DNA of 64,000 nucleotides from Bradyrhizobium sp. DOA9 (GTDB lineage: Bacteria > Pseudomonadota > Alphaproteobacteria > Rhizobiales > Xanthobacteraceae). Shown piece after piece: positions 24,654-36,185 of the stretch; within the stretch, counting starts at the first letter, position 1; each line of letters begins with the position of its first letter. The notes under the pieces were generated by a model. The model worked only from the letters and a program-made list of their open reading frames with translations. It was not told where the DNA came from and ran no database searches. Location of the stretch: positions 1,061,690 to 1,125,689 of the forward strand of contig NZ_DF820425.1 in the NCBI RefSeq assembly GCF_000617845.2. The letters are read 5' to 3'. Made by a program: the position numbers and the translations under genes.

Positions 24654-25190
24654 CTATTCACACAGCTCGTAGGCGTCCTCGACCACATACGGGCCGCCGC
24701 CGGTGGAGGCGCGGGAGGAGAACAGCACGAAGCGTTCCGCCATGAACGCCTTGCTCGGGAAATAGCCGCGGATCGAGAGATAGTCGGCGACGTCGCGGTC
24801 GGAGGCGTCGTGCAGCCGCGCGAGCGTGACGTGCGGGATGTATTTGCGGCCCTCCGGGTCGAGGCCGATCCGCTGCATCATGCGCTCGAGCTCGGCCTGC
24901 AATTCCATCAGCGGCTTGCTCGGCGCAATCGTGGCAACCACCGCGCGCGGCTTGCGGCCGCCGAAGCTGGTGAGGCCCTGCACCTTCACCTCGAACGGCT
25001 TGCGGTCGACGCGAAACAGCATCGAGGCGATCTCGTTGGCGGAGGCGCCGTCGATGTCGCCGATGAAGCGCAGGGTGACGTGATAATTTTCGGGATCGAT
25101 CCAGCGGGCGCCGGGGAGGCCACCCCTCAAGTTGGAAAGCGACTGGCCGATCTCGGCCGGAATTTCCAGACCCGTGAACAAACGCGGCAT
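24654..25190 (-). CDS. thpR: RNA 2',3'-cyclic phosphodiesterase / 2'-5' RNA ligase
   Basis: 178 aa from MPRLFTGLEIPAEIGQSLSN. The two HxT motifs of the 2H phosphoesterase superfamily are HVTLRF (about residue 53) and HVTLAR (about 135). ThpR opens 2',3'-cyclic phosphates on RNA and ligates tRNA halves in vitro. It is a single gene convergent with vapBC. Confidence 0.93.
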   Translation of the reverse strand: MPRLFTGLEIPAEIGQSLSNLRGGLPGARWIDPENYHVTLRFIGDIDGASANEIASMLFRVDRKPFEVKVQGLTSFGGRKPRAVVATIAPSKPLMELQAELERMMQRIGLDPEGRKYIPHVTLARLHDASDRDVADYLSIRGYFPSKAFMAERFVLFSSRASTGGGPYVVEDAYELCE

Positions 25191-25367
25191 CGTTTCGCAC
25201 TCCCGATGCTTGGGTACGGTGCTCGAACAGCGAGTAACCATATCCAAATTAGAGCCGGCGACGAATCACCGGTACTCCGATTCCTATCGCAGTTGTGTGA
25301 CTCTGCGAAGCATGCCGCGCTTCACCCCGGTAAAACCCTGGGAATTAGGGTTAGCGTTGCCCGCTTT

Positions 25368-26060
25368 TCAACGCCGTTGCTCAGCGATCGTGCCAATGAA
25401 TGCCTCCACCGTGGGCATGATCCTGCGGACGATGATGTCGACGCCTTCAGCGGTCGGATGAATGCCGTCGGGCTGGTTGAGCTTGGCGTCGGCCGCGACG
25501 CCCTCGAGGAAGAACGGATAGAGCGGCACGTCGAATTGCTTCGCCAGATCCGGATAAATCGAATTGAAGCGCGCGGCGTATTCGGCGCCGTAATTCGGCG
25601 GCGCCAGCATGCCGCAGAGCATGACCGAAATCTTGCGCGCCTTGAGCCGCTGCACGATGTCGGTCAGGGCGGCGCGCGCCAAATCGGGGTCGAGGCCGCG
25701 CAGCGCGTCGTTGGCGCCGAGCTCGACGATGACGCCGTCAGTTCCATCGGGCACCGACCAGTCGAGCCGGTCGCGGCCGCCCGAGGTGGTGTCGCCGGAC
25801 ACCCCGGCATTGGTCACCTCGACCGCTATGCCTTTGTCCCGCAAGGCTTTTTGAAGCTTTTGGGGGAACGCCTCGGGGGCCGGAAGGCCGAGCCCTGCGC
25901 TTAAGGAATCGCCGAGGACGACGAGCTTGACCGGCTTGGTCGCGCCCGCCCAAGCCGGGTTCGCCACCGTCATGAAGGCGAGCATCAACACGGCTATGTG
26001 CATGAACAATCCGTAACGCCTCTCGACCCCGCGTGCGGACTTGCCATATGACCGGACCAT
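25368..26060 (-). CDS. tesA: secreted GDSL/SGNH arylesterase, TesA type
   Basis: An SGNH hydrolase with block I LVVLGDSLSAGLG (catalytic Ser), Gly in AGVSGDTTSGG, Asn in ELGANDALRG and the Asp-His pair DGIHPTAEG. The start at 26060 gives a signal peptide with a basic n-region ([20 protein letters not shown]) and cleavage after ANPAWA. An internal start at 26003 (MHIAVLML) leaves almost no positive charge. It is divergent from an ABC exporter, like tesA beside ybbAP in E. coli. The starts of the two genes meet. Confidence 0.88.
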   Translation of the reverse strand: MVRSYGKSARGVERRYGLFMHIAVLMLAFMTVANPAWAGATKPVKLVVLGDSLSAGLGLPAPEAFPQKLQKALRDKGIAVEVTNAGVSGDTTSGGRDRLDWSVPDGTDGVIVELGANDALRGLDPDLARAALTDIVQRLKARKISVMLCGMLAPPNYGAEYAARFNSIYPDLAKQFDVPLYPFFLEGVAADAKLNQPDGIHPTAEGVDIIVRRIMPTVEAFIGTIAEQRR

Positions 26061-26778
26061 GGACACTCGCATCGACCCCTCTTCGCTCGCCGCAGCCGCG
26101 GACACCATCGCCATCTCCAACGTCAATCTCTCATTGGGCACGGGCGCCGCACGCGTTCACATCCTCAAGGATATCAGCCTGCGCGTCGCCTCGGGCGAGA
26201 CGATCGGCCTGATCGGCCCGTCAGGCTCGGGCAAATCCACGCTGCTGATGGTGATGGCGGGGCTGGAGCGTCCTGACAGCGGAGAGGTGGTGGTGAATGG
26301 CACGCCTTTCAATGCCCTCGACGAGGACGCGCTGGCGCGCTTCCGCGGCCGCCAGGTCGGCATCGTCTTCCAGTCCTTCCACCTGATCCCGACCATGACG
26401 GCACTGGAGAACGTCGCGGTGCCGCTCGAGCTCGCCGGCAATCCCGATGCCGCCAGGCGTGCGGCAGAGGAGCTGCAATCGGTCGGGCTCGGCGACCGCC
26501 TGCATCATTATCCGACGCAGCTCTCCGGCGGCGAGCAGCAGCGCGTCGCGCTCGCCCGCGCGCTGGCACCCGATCCCGCGATCCTCGTCGCGGACGAGCC
26601 GACCGGCAATCTGGATGAGGCGACCGGAAAGCAGATCGTCGACCTGCTGTTCACCAAGCATGCCGAGCGCGGCATGACCCTGGTGCTGGTGACGCACGAT
26701 TCCTCGCTCGCGCATCGCTGCGATCGCGTCATCCGCCTGCGCTCAGGGCGCATCGACAGGCAGTCCGCGCCCGCATGA
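26041..26778 (+). CDS. ABC transporter ATP-binding protein, YbbA/LolD type
   Basis: 245 aa. Walker A GPSGSGKS near residue 59, signature [15 protein letters not shown], Walker [13 protein letters not shown]. The NLDEATG tail and the pairing with an FtsX-like permease are typical of LolD/YbbA exporters. The ATG at 26059 (MDTRIDPSS) is an alternative start. It overlaps the permease gene by 4 bp. The neighbouring SGNH esterase matches the E. coli tesA-ybbA-ybbP cluster; the substrate is unknown. Confidence 0.93.
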   Translation: MPYDRTMDTRIDPSSLAAAADTIAISNVNLSLGTGAARVHILKDISLRVASGETIGLIGPSGSGKSTLLMVMAGLERPDSGEVVVNGTPFNALDEDALARFRGRQVGIVFQSFHLIPTMTALENVAVPLELAGNPDAARRAAEELQSVGLGDRLHHYPTQLSGGEQQRVALARALAPDPAILVADEPTGNLDEATGKQIVDLLFTKHAERGMTLVLVTHDSSLAHRCDRVIRLRSGRIDRQSAPA

Positions 26779-29345
26779 GCGCCGTGGCCGAATCGTTCGC
26801 GAAGCCGAACGCCGTCGCGCTGTCGCTGCGCTACGCCTTGCGCGAATTGCGCGGCGGCCTGCGCGGCTTCTATGTCTTCATCGCCTGCATCGCGCTCGGC
26901 GTGATGGCGATCGCCGGCGTCGGCTCGGTCTCGGCGAGCCTGTCCGACGGGCTCGCGCGCGAAGGCCGCACGCTGCTCGGCGGCGACGTCTCCTTCGTGC
27001 TGTTCCAGCGCGAGGCCAAGCCGGACGAGGTCGCCTTCCTGCGCTCGCGCGGCACGCTCTCGACCGCCGCAACCTTGCGCGGCATGGCGCGCTCGGCCGA
27101 CGGCAAGCTGGCGCTGGTCGAGATGAAGGCGGTCGACGGCACCTATCCGATGCTGGGACAGCTGACGCTGGCACCAAAGCTGCCGATGGCCGATCTGCTC
27201 GCGGAGCGTGACGGCGCGTTCGGCGCCGCCGCCGATCCGACGCTGCTGGCGCGGCTGTCGCTGAAGACCGGCGACCGCGTCACCATCGGGGCCGCGACGT
27301 TCCAGATCCGCTCGACCGTCGAGGCCGAGCCCGACAAGCTCGCCGGCGGCATCGGCTTCGGGCCGCGCTTCTTGATCAGCGAGGCGGCCCTGCGCGCCAC
27401 CGGCCTGATCCAGCCCGGCAGCCTGGTGCGATGGGTCTACCGGGTCAAGCTGCCCGAGACTGCGAACAGCGAGCGCGCCACGGAAGCCTTCATCGCGGAC
27501 GCGCGGAGCGCCGCGCCGCAGGCCGGCTGGGAGATCCGCAGCCGCTCCAATGCCTCGCCGCAGCTGGAGCGCAATATCAGCCGCTTCACGCAGTTCCTGA
27601 CCCTGGTCGGCCTCGCCGCGCTGCTGGTCGGCGGCGTCGGCGTCGCCAACGCCGTCAAGAGCCATATCGACCGCAAGCTCGAGGTGATCGCCGCCTTCAA
27701 GGCCGTCGGTGCCACCGGCCGGGACGTGTTCGGCATCTATTTGGCGCAAGTGGTGCTGCTGGCCGCGATCGGGTCCGTGATCGGCCTGGCGCTCGGTGCC
27801 GCCATGCCCTTCGCCATCGTCGGCCTGTTCGGCAAGCTGTTGCCGCTGCCGGTGGTGCCGGCCGTGCATGAAGGCGAGCTCGCGCTGTCCTTCGTCTACG
27901 GCCTCCTCACCGCGCTCGCCTTCGGCCTGTGGCCGCTCGGGCGCGTGCACGACGTGCCGGTGGCCGCCCTGTTCCGCGACACCATCAGCTCGGAATGGCA
28001 CCGGCCGCGCGCGAGCTATCTCGCGTTCATGGCGGTCGTGATCGTGCTCCTGATCGCGGTCGTGATCGGTCTGTCGTTCGACAAGCGTATCGCGGCGGTG
28101 TTCGTCGCTTCCTCCGTGGTGGTGTTCGCCTTGCTGCGCGGCATCGCCGCCCTGCTGATGGCGATTGCGCGACGGCTGCCGCGGTCGCGGCTGCCGATGC
28201 TGCGGCTGGCGATCGCCAACATCCACCGGCCGGGCGCACTGACGCCGTCCGTCGTGCTGTCGCTCGGGCTCGGGCTTGCCGTGCTCGTCACCATCACCCA
28301 GATCGACGGCAATCTGCGCCGGCAGTTCCTCGCAGCGCTCCCCGACCAGGCGCCGTCGTTCTTCTTCATCGACATTCCGAGCGCGCAGGCCGAGCAGTTC
28401 GACGCGTATCTGCGCCAGATCGCGCCCGGCGCGAAGATCGAGGACGTGCCGATGCTGCGCGGCCGCATCGTCGCCGCGCGCGGGGTGCGCGCCGAGGAGC
28501 TCAAGCCCAGCACCGATTCCGAATGGGTGCTGCAGAGCGACCGCGGCCTGACCTACACCGCCGAGCTGCCGAAGGGCTCCAAGGTGGTCGAGGGCGAATG
28601 GTGGCGTGCCGATTATTCCGGCCCGCCGCTGGTCTCGTTGGAGAAGAAGATCGCCGACGGGCTCGGCCTCAAGCTCGGCGACGAGGTGGTGGTCAACGTG
28701 CTCGGCCGCGACATCCCGGCCAAGATCAGCAATCTGCGCACCATCGACTGGCAGGGTCTCGGCATCAATTTCGTCCTGGTGTTCTCGCCCAACGCCTTCA
28801 AGGGCGCGCCGCATACCCATATCGCGACGCTGACGGAAGCGGGCGGAAAGGCGGCGGGCGACGGCAAGATCATCAAGGAGGTCGCCGACGCCTATCCGAT
28901 GGTGACGAGCGTGCGCGTGCGCGAGGTGATGGAGACGGTCGGCTCGGTCGTGACCAATCTGGCGCTGGCGATCCGCGGCGCCAGCGCCGTGACCCTGATC
29001 TCGGCGATCCTGGTGCTGGGCGGAGCGCTCGCCGCCGGCCACCGCCACCGGGTCTATGATGCGGTGATCCTGAAGACCCTGGGCGCGACGCGGCTGCGGC
29101 TGCTCGGCGCCTATGCCCTGGAATACCTGCTGATCGGCCTTGCCACCGCAATGTTCGGGGTGATCGCGGGCAGCATCGCTGCCTGGATCATCGTGACGCG
29201 GCTGATGACGCTGAGCTTCGTCTGGCAGACCGGCAGCGCCGCCGGCGTGGTCGCGGCCGCGCTGGTCGTGACCGTCGGGCTCGGGCTTGCCGGCACGCTG
29301 CTGGCATTGAACAAAAAGCCCGCGACGGTGTTGCGAAATTTGTGA
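26775..29345 (+). CDS. ABC transporter permease, FtsX-like (YbbP type)
   Basis: 856 aa. An N-terminal membrane helix (GFYVFIACIALGVMAIAGV) is followed by a large periplasmic domain. A first FtsX core follows (LVGLAALLVGGVGVANAVKS, then IDRKLEVIAAFKAVGATG). Then come further helices, a second periplasmic domain and a second FtsX core (ASAVTLISAILVLGGALAAG, then VILKTLGATRLRLLGAYALE). This duplicated layout is that of YbbP-like permeases. It probably works with the overlapping ATPase in lipid or lipoprotein-related export; this is inferred from the family. Confidence 0.93.
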   Translation: MSAVAESFAKPNAVALSLRYALRELRGGLRGFYVFIACIALGVMAIAGVGSVSASLSDGLAREGRTLLGGDVSFVLFQREAKPDEVAFLRSRGTLSTAATLRGMARSADGKLALVEMKAVDGTYPMLGQLTLAPKLPMADLLAERDGAFGAAADPTLLARLSLKTGDRVTIGAATFQIRSTVEAEPDKLAGGIGFGPRFLISEAALRATGLIQPGSLVRWVYRVKLPETANSERATEAFIADARSAAPQAGWEIRSRSNASPQLERNISRFTQFLTLVGLAALLVGGVGVANAVKSHIDRKLEVIAAFKAVGATGRDVFGIYLAQVVLLAAIGSVIGLALGAAMPFAIVGLFGKLLPLPVVPAVHEGELALSFVYGLLTALAFGLWPLGRVHDVPVAALFRDTISSEWHRPRASYLAFMAVVIVLLIAVVIGLSFDKRIAAVFVASSVVVFALLRGIAALLMAIARRLPRSRLPMLRLAIANIHRPGALTPSVVLSLGLGLAVLVTITQIDGNLRRQFLAALPDQAPSFFFIDIPSAQAEQFDAYLRQIAPGAKIEDVPMLRGRIVAARGVRAEELKPSTDSEWVLQSDRGLTYTAELPKGSKVVEGEWWRADYSGPPLVSLEKKIADGLGLKLGDEVVVNVLGRDIPAKISNLRTIDWQGLGINFVLVFSPNAFKGAPHTHIATLTEAGGKAAGDGKIIKEVADAYPMVTSVRVREVMETVGSVVTNLALAIRGASAVTLISAILVLGGALAAGHRHRVYDAVILKTLGATRLRLLGAYALEYLLIGLATAMFGVIAGSIAAWIIVTRLMTLSFVWQTGSAAGVVAAALVVTVGLGLAGTLLALNKKPATVLRNL

Positions 29346-29625
29346 CAAATTGAAGCGGCGGATCGAGCCGGGCGAAATCGCCCCGGTTTCCGCGATTAAC
29401 CACGCTGCTCGTCAGATTCGCGTCAGGATTGGCGCCAAGGGCGACATTCAGCCGCGCGTGGAAGGTTGCGGCGAATGTGTTAGTTTCCCACATATCGAAT
29501 GGGTTCGGAGCCCCGATTGTTAGCCGGAATTTAGTCGGTTGGCAGCGGTATCCGAGATAGAGTTTGACGAACCGGCAGCATGGCGACCCTCATGCCGGAC
29601 CGGACCAACCAACGGGAATTCGACC

Positions 29626-30417
29626 ATGTCGGACCTAGACCGTAACTACGCTTCTCCTTTCGGCAGGGCCGCCGGGCGTGTTGACGCCGCGACGGTCGAT
29701 GCCGGCCTGCGCGCCTATATGCTGCGCGTCTACAACTACATGACCATCGGCCTGGCCATCACCGGTCTCGCCGCGCTCGGCGTCTACATGGCTGCCGTGA
29801 CCGACGTTCCGACGGCGGACGCGGTCCGCGTCGGCAAGCTGTTCCTGACGCCGTTCGGTTACGCGATGTTCGTCAGCCCCCTGAAGTGGCTGTTCATGCT
29901 TGCGCCGCTCGCGATGGTGTTCGTGATCTCGGCAGGCATCAACCGTCTGGCCCCCTCGACCGCCCAGATCCTGTTCTGGGTGTTCTCGGCGCTGATGGGC
30001 ATCTCGCTGTCGTCGATCTTCCTGGTGTTCACGCACACCTCGATCGTGCGGGTGTTCTTCATCACCGCGGCCACCTTCGGTGCGCTGAGCCTCTACGGCT
30101 ACACCACCAAGCGTGACCTCACCGGGATGGGCTCGTTCCTGTTCATGGGCCTGATCGGCATCGTTCTCGCCAGCCTGGTGAACCTGTTCCTGGCCAGCTC
30201 GATGCTGCAGTTCATCGTGTCGGTGGTCGGCGTGCTGGTGTTCTCGGGCCTGACCGCCTGGGATACCCAGCGGCTGAAGAACGACTACATCTACGGCTAT
30301 GCCTCGGCCGGCGGTGACATCGCAGAGCGTGCGGCCATCACCGGCGCGCTGTCGCTGTACCTGAACTTCATCAACCTGTTCACGCTGCTGCTGCAGCTCC
30401 TCGGCCAGCGCGAGTAG
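29626..30417 (+). CDS. Bax inhibitor-1/YccA family membrane protein
   Basis: 263 aa from MSDLDRNYASPFGRAAGRVD. Seven hydrophobic segments are visible, and the C-terminus has the family signature YLNFINLFTLLLQLLG. The pattern matches bacterial BI-1/YccA proteins, pH-sensitive Ca2+-leak channel homologues, whose role in bacteria is poorly known. It is a single gene with a strong terminator. The 280 bp upstream have no gene; a TGTG-N9-CACA inverted repeat lies near 29478. Confidence 0.92.
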   Translation: MSDLDRNYASPFGRAAGRVDAATVDAGLRAYMLRVYNYMTIGLAITGLAALGVYMAAVTDVPTADAVRVGKLFLTPFGYAMFVSPLKWLFMLAPLAMVFVISAGINRLAPSTAQILFWVFSALMGISLSSIFLVFTHTSIVRVFFITAATFGALSLYGYTTKRDLTGMGSFLFMGLIGIVLASLVNLFLASSMLQFIVSVVGVLVFSGLTAWDTQRLKNDYIYGYASAGGDIAERAAITGALSLYLNFINLFTLLLQLLGQRE

Positions 30418-30445
30418 GCGCAACGACGAGAGCGAACGGACACGA

Positions 30446-30472
30446 ACCCCGGCCGAGAGGCCGGGGTTTTTG
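30446..30472 (+). terminator. rho-independent terminator after the BI-1 gene
   Basis: ACCCCGGCC-GAGA-GGCCGGGGT followed by a T-run: a perfect 9-bp stem with a tetraloop. Confidence 0.93.
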
Positions 30473-30501
30473 TTTTGGGGCGCGGTAGCAGCCCTAAACA
30501 C

Positions 30502-30583
30502 CGTCATTGCGGAGCGCAGCGAAGCAATCCAGAGTCCCTCCGCGGACGCATTTCTGGATTGCTTCGTTGCGCTCGCAATGACG
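30502..30583. repeat. family A repeat, copy 3
   Basis: Ends CGTCATTGCGGAG / CTCGCAATGACG and inner arms AGCAATCCAGA / CTGGATTGCTT, as in the other family A units. It is placed just after a terminator. Confidence 0.85.
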
Positions 30584-30641
30584 GCTGTGGAGACGGCGGA
30601 ACCCCTTCCAGCGCCCGCTGGAACGCTCTAATCTTCCCCTC

Positions 30642-31172
30642 ATGTCCGCTCCCGATATCAGGCCCACCACCGAGGCCGACCTTCCCGCCATCACCGCCAT
30701 CTACCAGCAGGCTGTCCGCGAGGGCACGGCGACGTTCGAGCTGGAACCGCCCGACCTCTCGGAAATGACGCGCCGCTATCGCGCGCTGATCGACGGCGGC
30801 TACCCCTATTTCGTCGCCATGCTTGACGGGCGCGTGGCGGGCTATGCCTATGCCGGCGCCTACCGGCCGCGGCCGGCCTATCGCTTCACGGTGGAGAACT
30901 CGATCTATCTCGACCCTGCGTTCCACCGCCGCGGCGTCGGCTCCATGCTGCTGGAACGGCTGATCGCCGATTGCGAGGCGCGCGGCTTCCGCCAGATGAT
31001 CGCGGTCATCGGCGATTCCGCCAATGCCGGATCGATCGGCGTGCACACGAGGTGCGGCTTCAAGATGATCGGCACGCATCCCAGTGTCGGGCTGAAATTC
31101 GGCCGCTGGCTGGACACCGTGATGATGCAGCGCGACCTCGGCGAGGGCGCGCGCACGGTGCCAGGGAAATAA
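30642..31172 (+). CDS. GNAT N-acetyltransferase, phosphinothricin/methionine-sulfoximine type
   Basis: 176 aa. The N-terminus (IRPTTEADLPAITAIYQQAV, then REGTATFELEPP) and AYAGAYRPRPAYRFTVENSI, then YLDPAFHRRGVGSMLLERLI (acetyl-CoA motif RRGVGS), are characteristic of the Bar/Pat/MddA group. IGVHTRCGFKMIGTHPSVGL is the C-terminal signature. Such enzymes acetylate methionine derivatives or phosphinothricin; the native substrate is not known. Single gene flanked by repeats. Confidence 0.9.
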   Translation: MSAPDIRPTTEADLPAITAIYQQAVREGTATFELEPPDLSEMTRRYRALIDGGYPYFVAMLDGRVAGYAYAGAYRPRPAYRFTVENSIYLDPAFHRRGVGSMLLERLIADCEARGFRQMIAVIGDSANAGSIGVHTRCGFKMIGTHPSVGLKFGRWLDTVMMQRDLGEGARTVPGK

Positions 31173-31179
31173 CGGCATC

Positions 31180-31220
31180 CGTCATTCCGGGGCGCGCGTA
31201 GCGCGAACCCGGAATGACGA
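31180..31220. repeat. family C repeat, short form
   Basis: CGTCATTCCGGGGCGCGCG, then TAGCGCGAACCCGGAATGACG. A 41-bp palindromic unit lies directly between the GNAT stop and the DUF2794 stop. Confidence 0.7.
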
Positions 31221-31232
31221 CCGATGGTTCGT

Positions 31233-31604
31233 CTACACCACCGCCAATTTCCGATCGATCACCAGCAGCACCCGCTCGAGCTCATGGCCGCGGCGCAGGA
31301 TCAGGCCGGTCGCCGAGATCACGCTGTACATGCCCTGCTTGCGCGCCAGCCGCGGGTCCTTCTCGATCCGATAGATCGGCACTTCCGAGGCGCGGCGATA
31401 GACCGAGAACACGGCCCGGTCCTTCAGGAAGTCGATGGCATAGTCGCGCCACTCGCCGTCGGCGACCATGCGACCGTAGAGATTGAGAATCCGGTGCAGC
31501 TCGAGCCGGTTGAACGTCACCCGGTTCAGCGGTGCATTCGCCGCGGCGGGGCGCGCCGCCGCGCGCTGCTCGCTCGGGTCGGCATCCTCCGAGGTCAGAT
31601 TCAT
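31233..31604 (-). CDS. DUF2794 protein
   Basis: 123 aa. RVTFNRLELHRILNLYGRMV, then ADGEWRDYAIDFLKDRAVFS, VYRRASEVPIYRIEKDPRLA and RKQGMYSVISATGLILRRGH, is the conserved DUF2794 core of alphaproteobacteria, with a variable acidic N-terminus. No enzymatic motif is visible and the function is unknown. It is a single gene converging on the acetyltransferase. Confidence 0.88.
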   Translation of the reverse strand: MNLTSEDADPSEQRAAARPAAANAPLNRVTFNRLELHRILNLYGRMVADGEWRDYAIDFLKDRAVFSVYRRASEVPIYRIEKDPRLARKQGMYSVISATGLILRRGHELERVLLVIDRKLAVV

Positions 31605-31877
31605 GGGAAGCGCCTCCTCATTCGCACGGCAATCTCATTCGCACGGCTATGACCCGCGTCCGCGAAGACCGTCCCCGGAACCGCGTTCATGACAATTGCA
31701 TGATTGCGCCAACCGTTCCGCACCGCAAGGGGTTCAACCCCTCGAATCGACAGCGCATCCGGGCACACGCAGGGGTGGAACTCCCTCGCGGCAAACCGTC
31801 ACGGGATCGTTAGCAGGAATCATAGTATCGCCGCTTTTCCGCCAACCGCCCGCCGCCCTGCATTGCGAAAAGACTCA

Positions 31878-31993
31878 CGTGCGTTGACCCGGTCCTTTCG
31901 GTTCCGGATTCCTCAGCCCCCAGCCCCCCGGGGCCGAACAGGATCGGGTCTGTACGCACGACAAGGAGGGCCAACGCAAGTTGGTCCTTTTTT
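31878..31993 (+). ncRNA. candidate structured small RNA with intrinsic terminator
   Basis: Three stacked stems make one long hairpin: CGTGCGT (31878-31884) with ACGCACG (31954-31960); GACCCGGTCCT (31886-31896) with AGGATCGGGTC (31940-31950), one G-U pair; and TTCGGTTCCGG (31897-31907) with CCGGGGCCGAA (31928-31938), two G-U pairs. The loop is pyrimidine-rich (31908-31927). A terminator follows after a few bases. There is no plus-strand gene downstream for over 3 kb, so this is more likely a free RNA than a leader. The 5' end and promoter are not fixed. I could not assign a known family. Confidence 0.6.
31967..31993 (+). terminator. rho-independent terminator of the candidate RNA
   Basis: GGGCCAAC-GCAA-GTTGGTCC followed by six T: an 8-bp stem with one G-U pair and a GCAA tetraloop. 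Confidence 0.88.
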
Positions 31994-32050
31994 GTTTGTG
32001 CCGGGATGTTGCCGGCACGGCCTCTCTCCGAACATCCGAGCGGGACTTTC

Positions 32051-32178
32051 TCCCCTCATCCTGAGGGCCGCGCTCTTCGCGCGGCGTCTCGAAGGATGAA
32101 GGCCGGAGCTGCATCAGCGGGGCCTTTCATGGTTCGAGACGCGCGCAAGAGCGCGCTCCTCACCACGAGGATTGAGAG
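32051..32178. repeat. dispersed repeat family E, copy 1
   Basis: CTCATCCTGAGGGCCGCGC, CGGCGTCTCGAAGGATGAAG and ATGGTTCGAGACGCGCGCAA, then GAGCGCGCTCCTCACCACGA. Inverted CTTCGAGA-type arms recur at 41337-41442. Confidence 0.65.
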
Positions 32179-32215
32179 CAGTCTCGGAGATCAAGGATTT
32201 CGAAGTGCGGCTGCT

Positions 32216-32992
32216 TCAATGCAGCGAGGTGTACGCCGCGCCCAGCATCGGGCCCGGTCTTTCCCGGCTGCCGTCCTGGACGTAGACCACCGCGCCGTCG
32301 ACGCCGTCGCGCGTGAGATTCTCGATCGGCACCGTCCAGCTCTCCGGACGGCCGGTCCAGTCGCCGACCTTGAGCAGGCTGCGCACCACGTTGTGATAGG
32401 TGACCTGCTGTCCCTTGTTCTCGCCGCGGGCGATCGCGATCGGCACCGACTTGGCGATCGAGCAGATCCAGACCTCGCCGCGCGAGACCGTGGGCTCCTT
32501 GCTTGCGGCGACCGAGACGTTGATCTGCTTGCCCGAGAGCGACATCGTCACCGGCACGCTCATCACGCCGTTGCCCTTGTCGGTCTTGCCGATCGCGTTC
32601 TCGATGCCGGCGCGATCACTGCCGACGACATGCGTGGAGCCGTTGACCACGACCTGCGGCGTGTAGACCTCGCGGTCGCCGCGCATGCGCGAATAAGCAC
32701 GCTGCCGTGCAGAGAAGCGCGAATCCGCCAGCGTGTCCTTCCAGCCGAGATAGTCCCAATAATCGATCGGCATGCTCAGCGCGATGACGGAGGGATCCTT
32801 GGAGAGATCGCCGATGATCTGGTCGGCGGGCGGGCAGGACGAGCAGCCCTGCGAGGTGAACAACTCGACGACGGCGCGCGGTTCAGCCTGGGCGGGACGG
32901 ATCACGGCGATGATCGCACAGATGCCGAGAGCTCCCGACCAGAGGGCACCGGACCAACGTGGAATCAGATGGGAAGCCGTCATTGTCGTCAT
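32216..32992 (-). CDS. DUF1223 thioredoxin-like secreted protein
   Basis: 258 aa. A signal peptide runs to about residue 36 (GICAIIAVIRPAQA). The mature protein opens with PRAVVELFTSQGCSSCPPAD, the CxxC motif (C50, C53) of DUF1223. The fold is thioredoxin-like and presumably periplasmic. The conserved SMPIDYWDYLGWKDTLAD, then RQRAYSRMRGDREVYTPQVV, is present. The function of the family is unknown. It follows acnA in the same direction with a 231-bp gap containing a hairpin. Confidence 0.88.
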   Translation of the reverse strand: MTTMTASHLIPRWSGALWSGALGICAIIAVIRPAQAEPRAVVELFTSQGCSSCPPADQIIGDLSKDPSVIALSMPIDYWDYLGWKDTLADSRFSARQRAYSRMRGDREVYTPQVVVNGSTHVVGSDRAGIENAIGKTDKGNGVMSVPVTMSLSGKQINVSVAASKEPTVSRGEVWICSIAKSVPIAIARGENKGQQVTYHNVVRSLLKVGDWTGRPESWTVPIENLTRDGVDGAVVYVQDGSRERPGPMLGAAYTSLH

Positions 32993-33145
32993 GTCGAACG
33001 CCGCACACCGTTGCTGTCAGGGGAAAATCTTATCGCCGGATGGTCACCGTAGTCTTACGGGGCGCGGTACATTCATCCGTCCGGGCCACCATCCGAGGGA
33101 GGTTTTCCGCCGGGCGGAGCCCATCTGAAGCGTACCGCAAACGCG

Positions 33146-33174
33146 CGAAGGCGGCCTTTGATAGGCCGCCTTCG
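33146..33174. terminator. inverted repeat downstream of acnA
   Basis: CGAAGGCGGCC-TTTGATA-GGCCGCCTTCG, a perfect 11-bp stem 50 bp past the acnA stop. There is no good U-run on either side, but the position suggests an acnA 3' end. Confidence 0.55.
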
Positions 33175-33223
33175 TTAAGGCTTCTACTCACTTCGCAGTG
33201 AGCCATCGTTCACAAATCCGCGC

Positions 33224-35944
<2,721 letters not shown>

Positions 35945-36058
35945 GTAGGAGATCCCAATTGTTAGTTATACCCGGCAGGGTATTTTAACACCGTCAGCGT
36001 ATCAGGCTGGGCCGCTTGCAGGGGCAGGTTGAGTTGCTGCATCAAGTAGTTCCGGGCT

Positions 36059-36075
36059 TATAGAAGCTTTCTAAC
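36059..36075. promoter_or_regulatory. ICE-like (Irr) box between acnA and ccmA
   Basis: TATAGAA-GCT-TTCTAAC closely matches the iron control element TTTAGAA-N3-TTCTAAA bound by the rhizobial regulator Irr. The site is 115 bp upstream of acnA and 111 bp upstream of ccmA. Both genes concern iron or heme. Binding is inferred from the motif only. Confidence 0.5.
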
Positions 36076-36185
36076 CGCGCCGCCACAGCCACTATCGTGC
36101 CGCAGCAATTCCCGAGCCAAAAATTCCCATGCGCTACCCCAAGTTTTCCTGAGGCCTGGCTGTGAGCGGGTTGAAACGAGGCGAC

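Larger units (their letters stand above)
31605..32215. other. intergenic region with structured RNA and repeat
   Basis: 611 bp with no convincing protein gene. It contains the upstream region of DUF2794, the candidate RNA at 31878-31993 with its terminator, and a family E repeat at 32051-32178. The open frames here have no recognisable protein character. Confidence 0.7.

Noticed and set aside
26508..29348. 946-codon minus-strand ORF opposite the ABC permease
   Set aside because: Mirror frame of the permease gene; Gln/Arg/His/Asp-rich and without domains.
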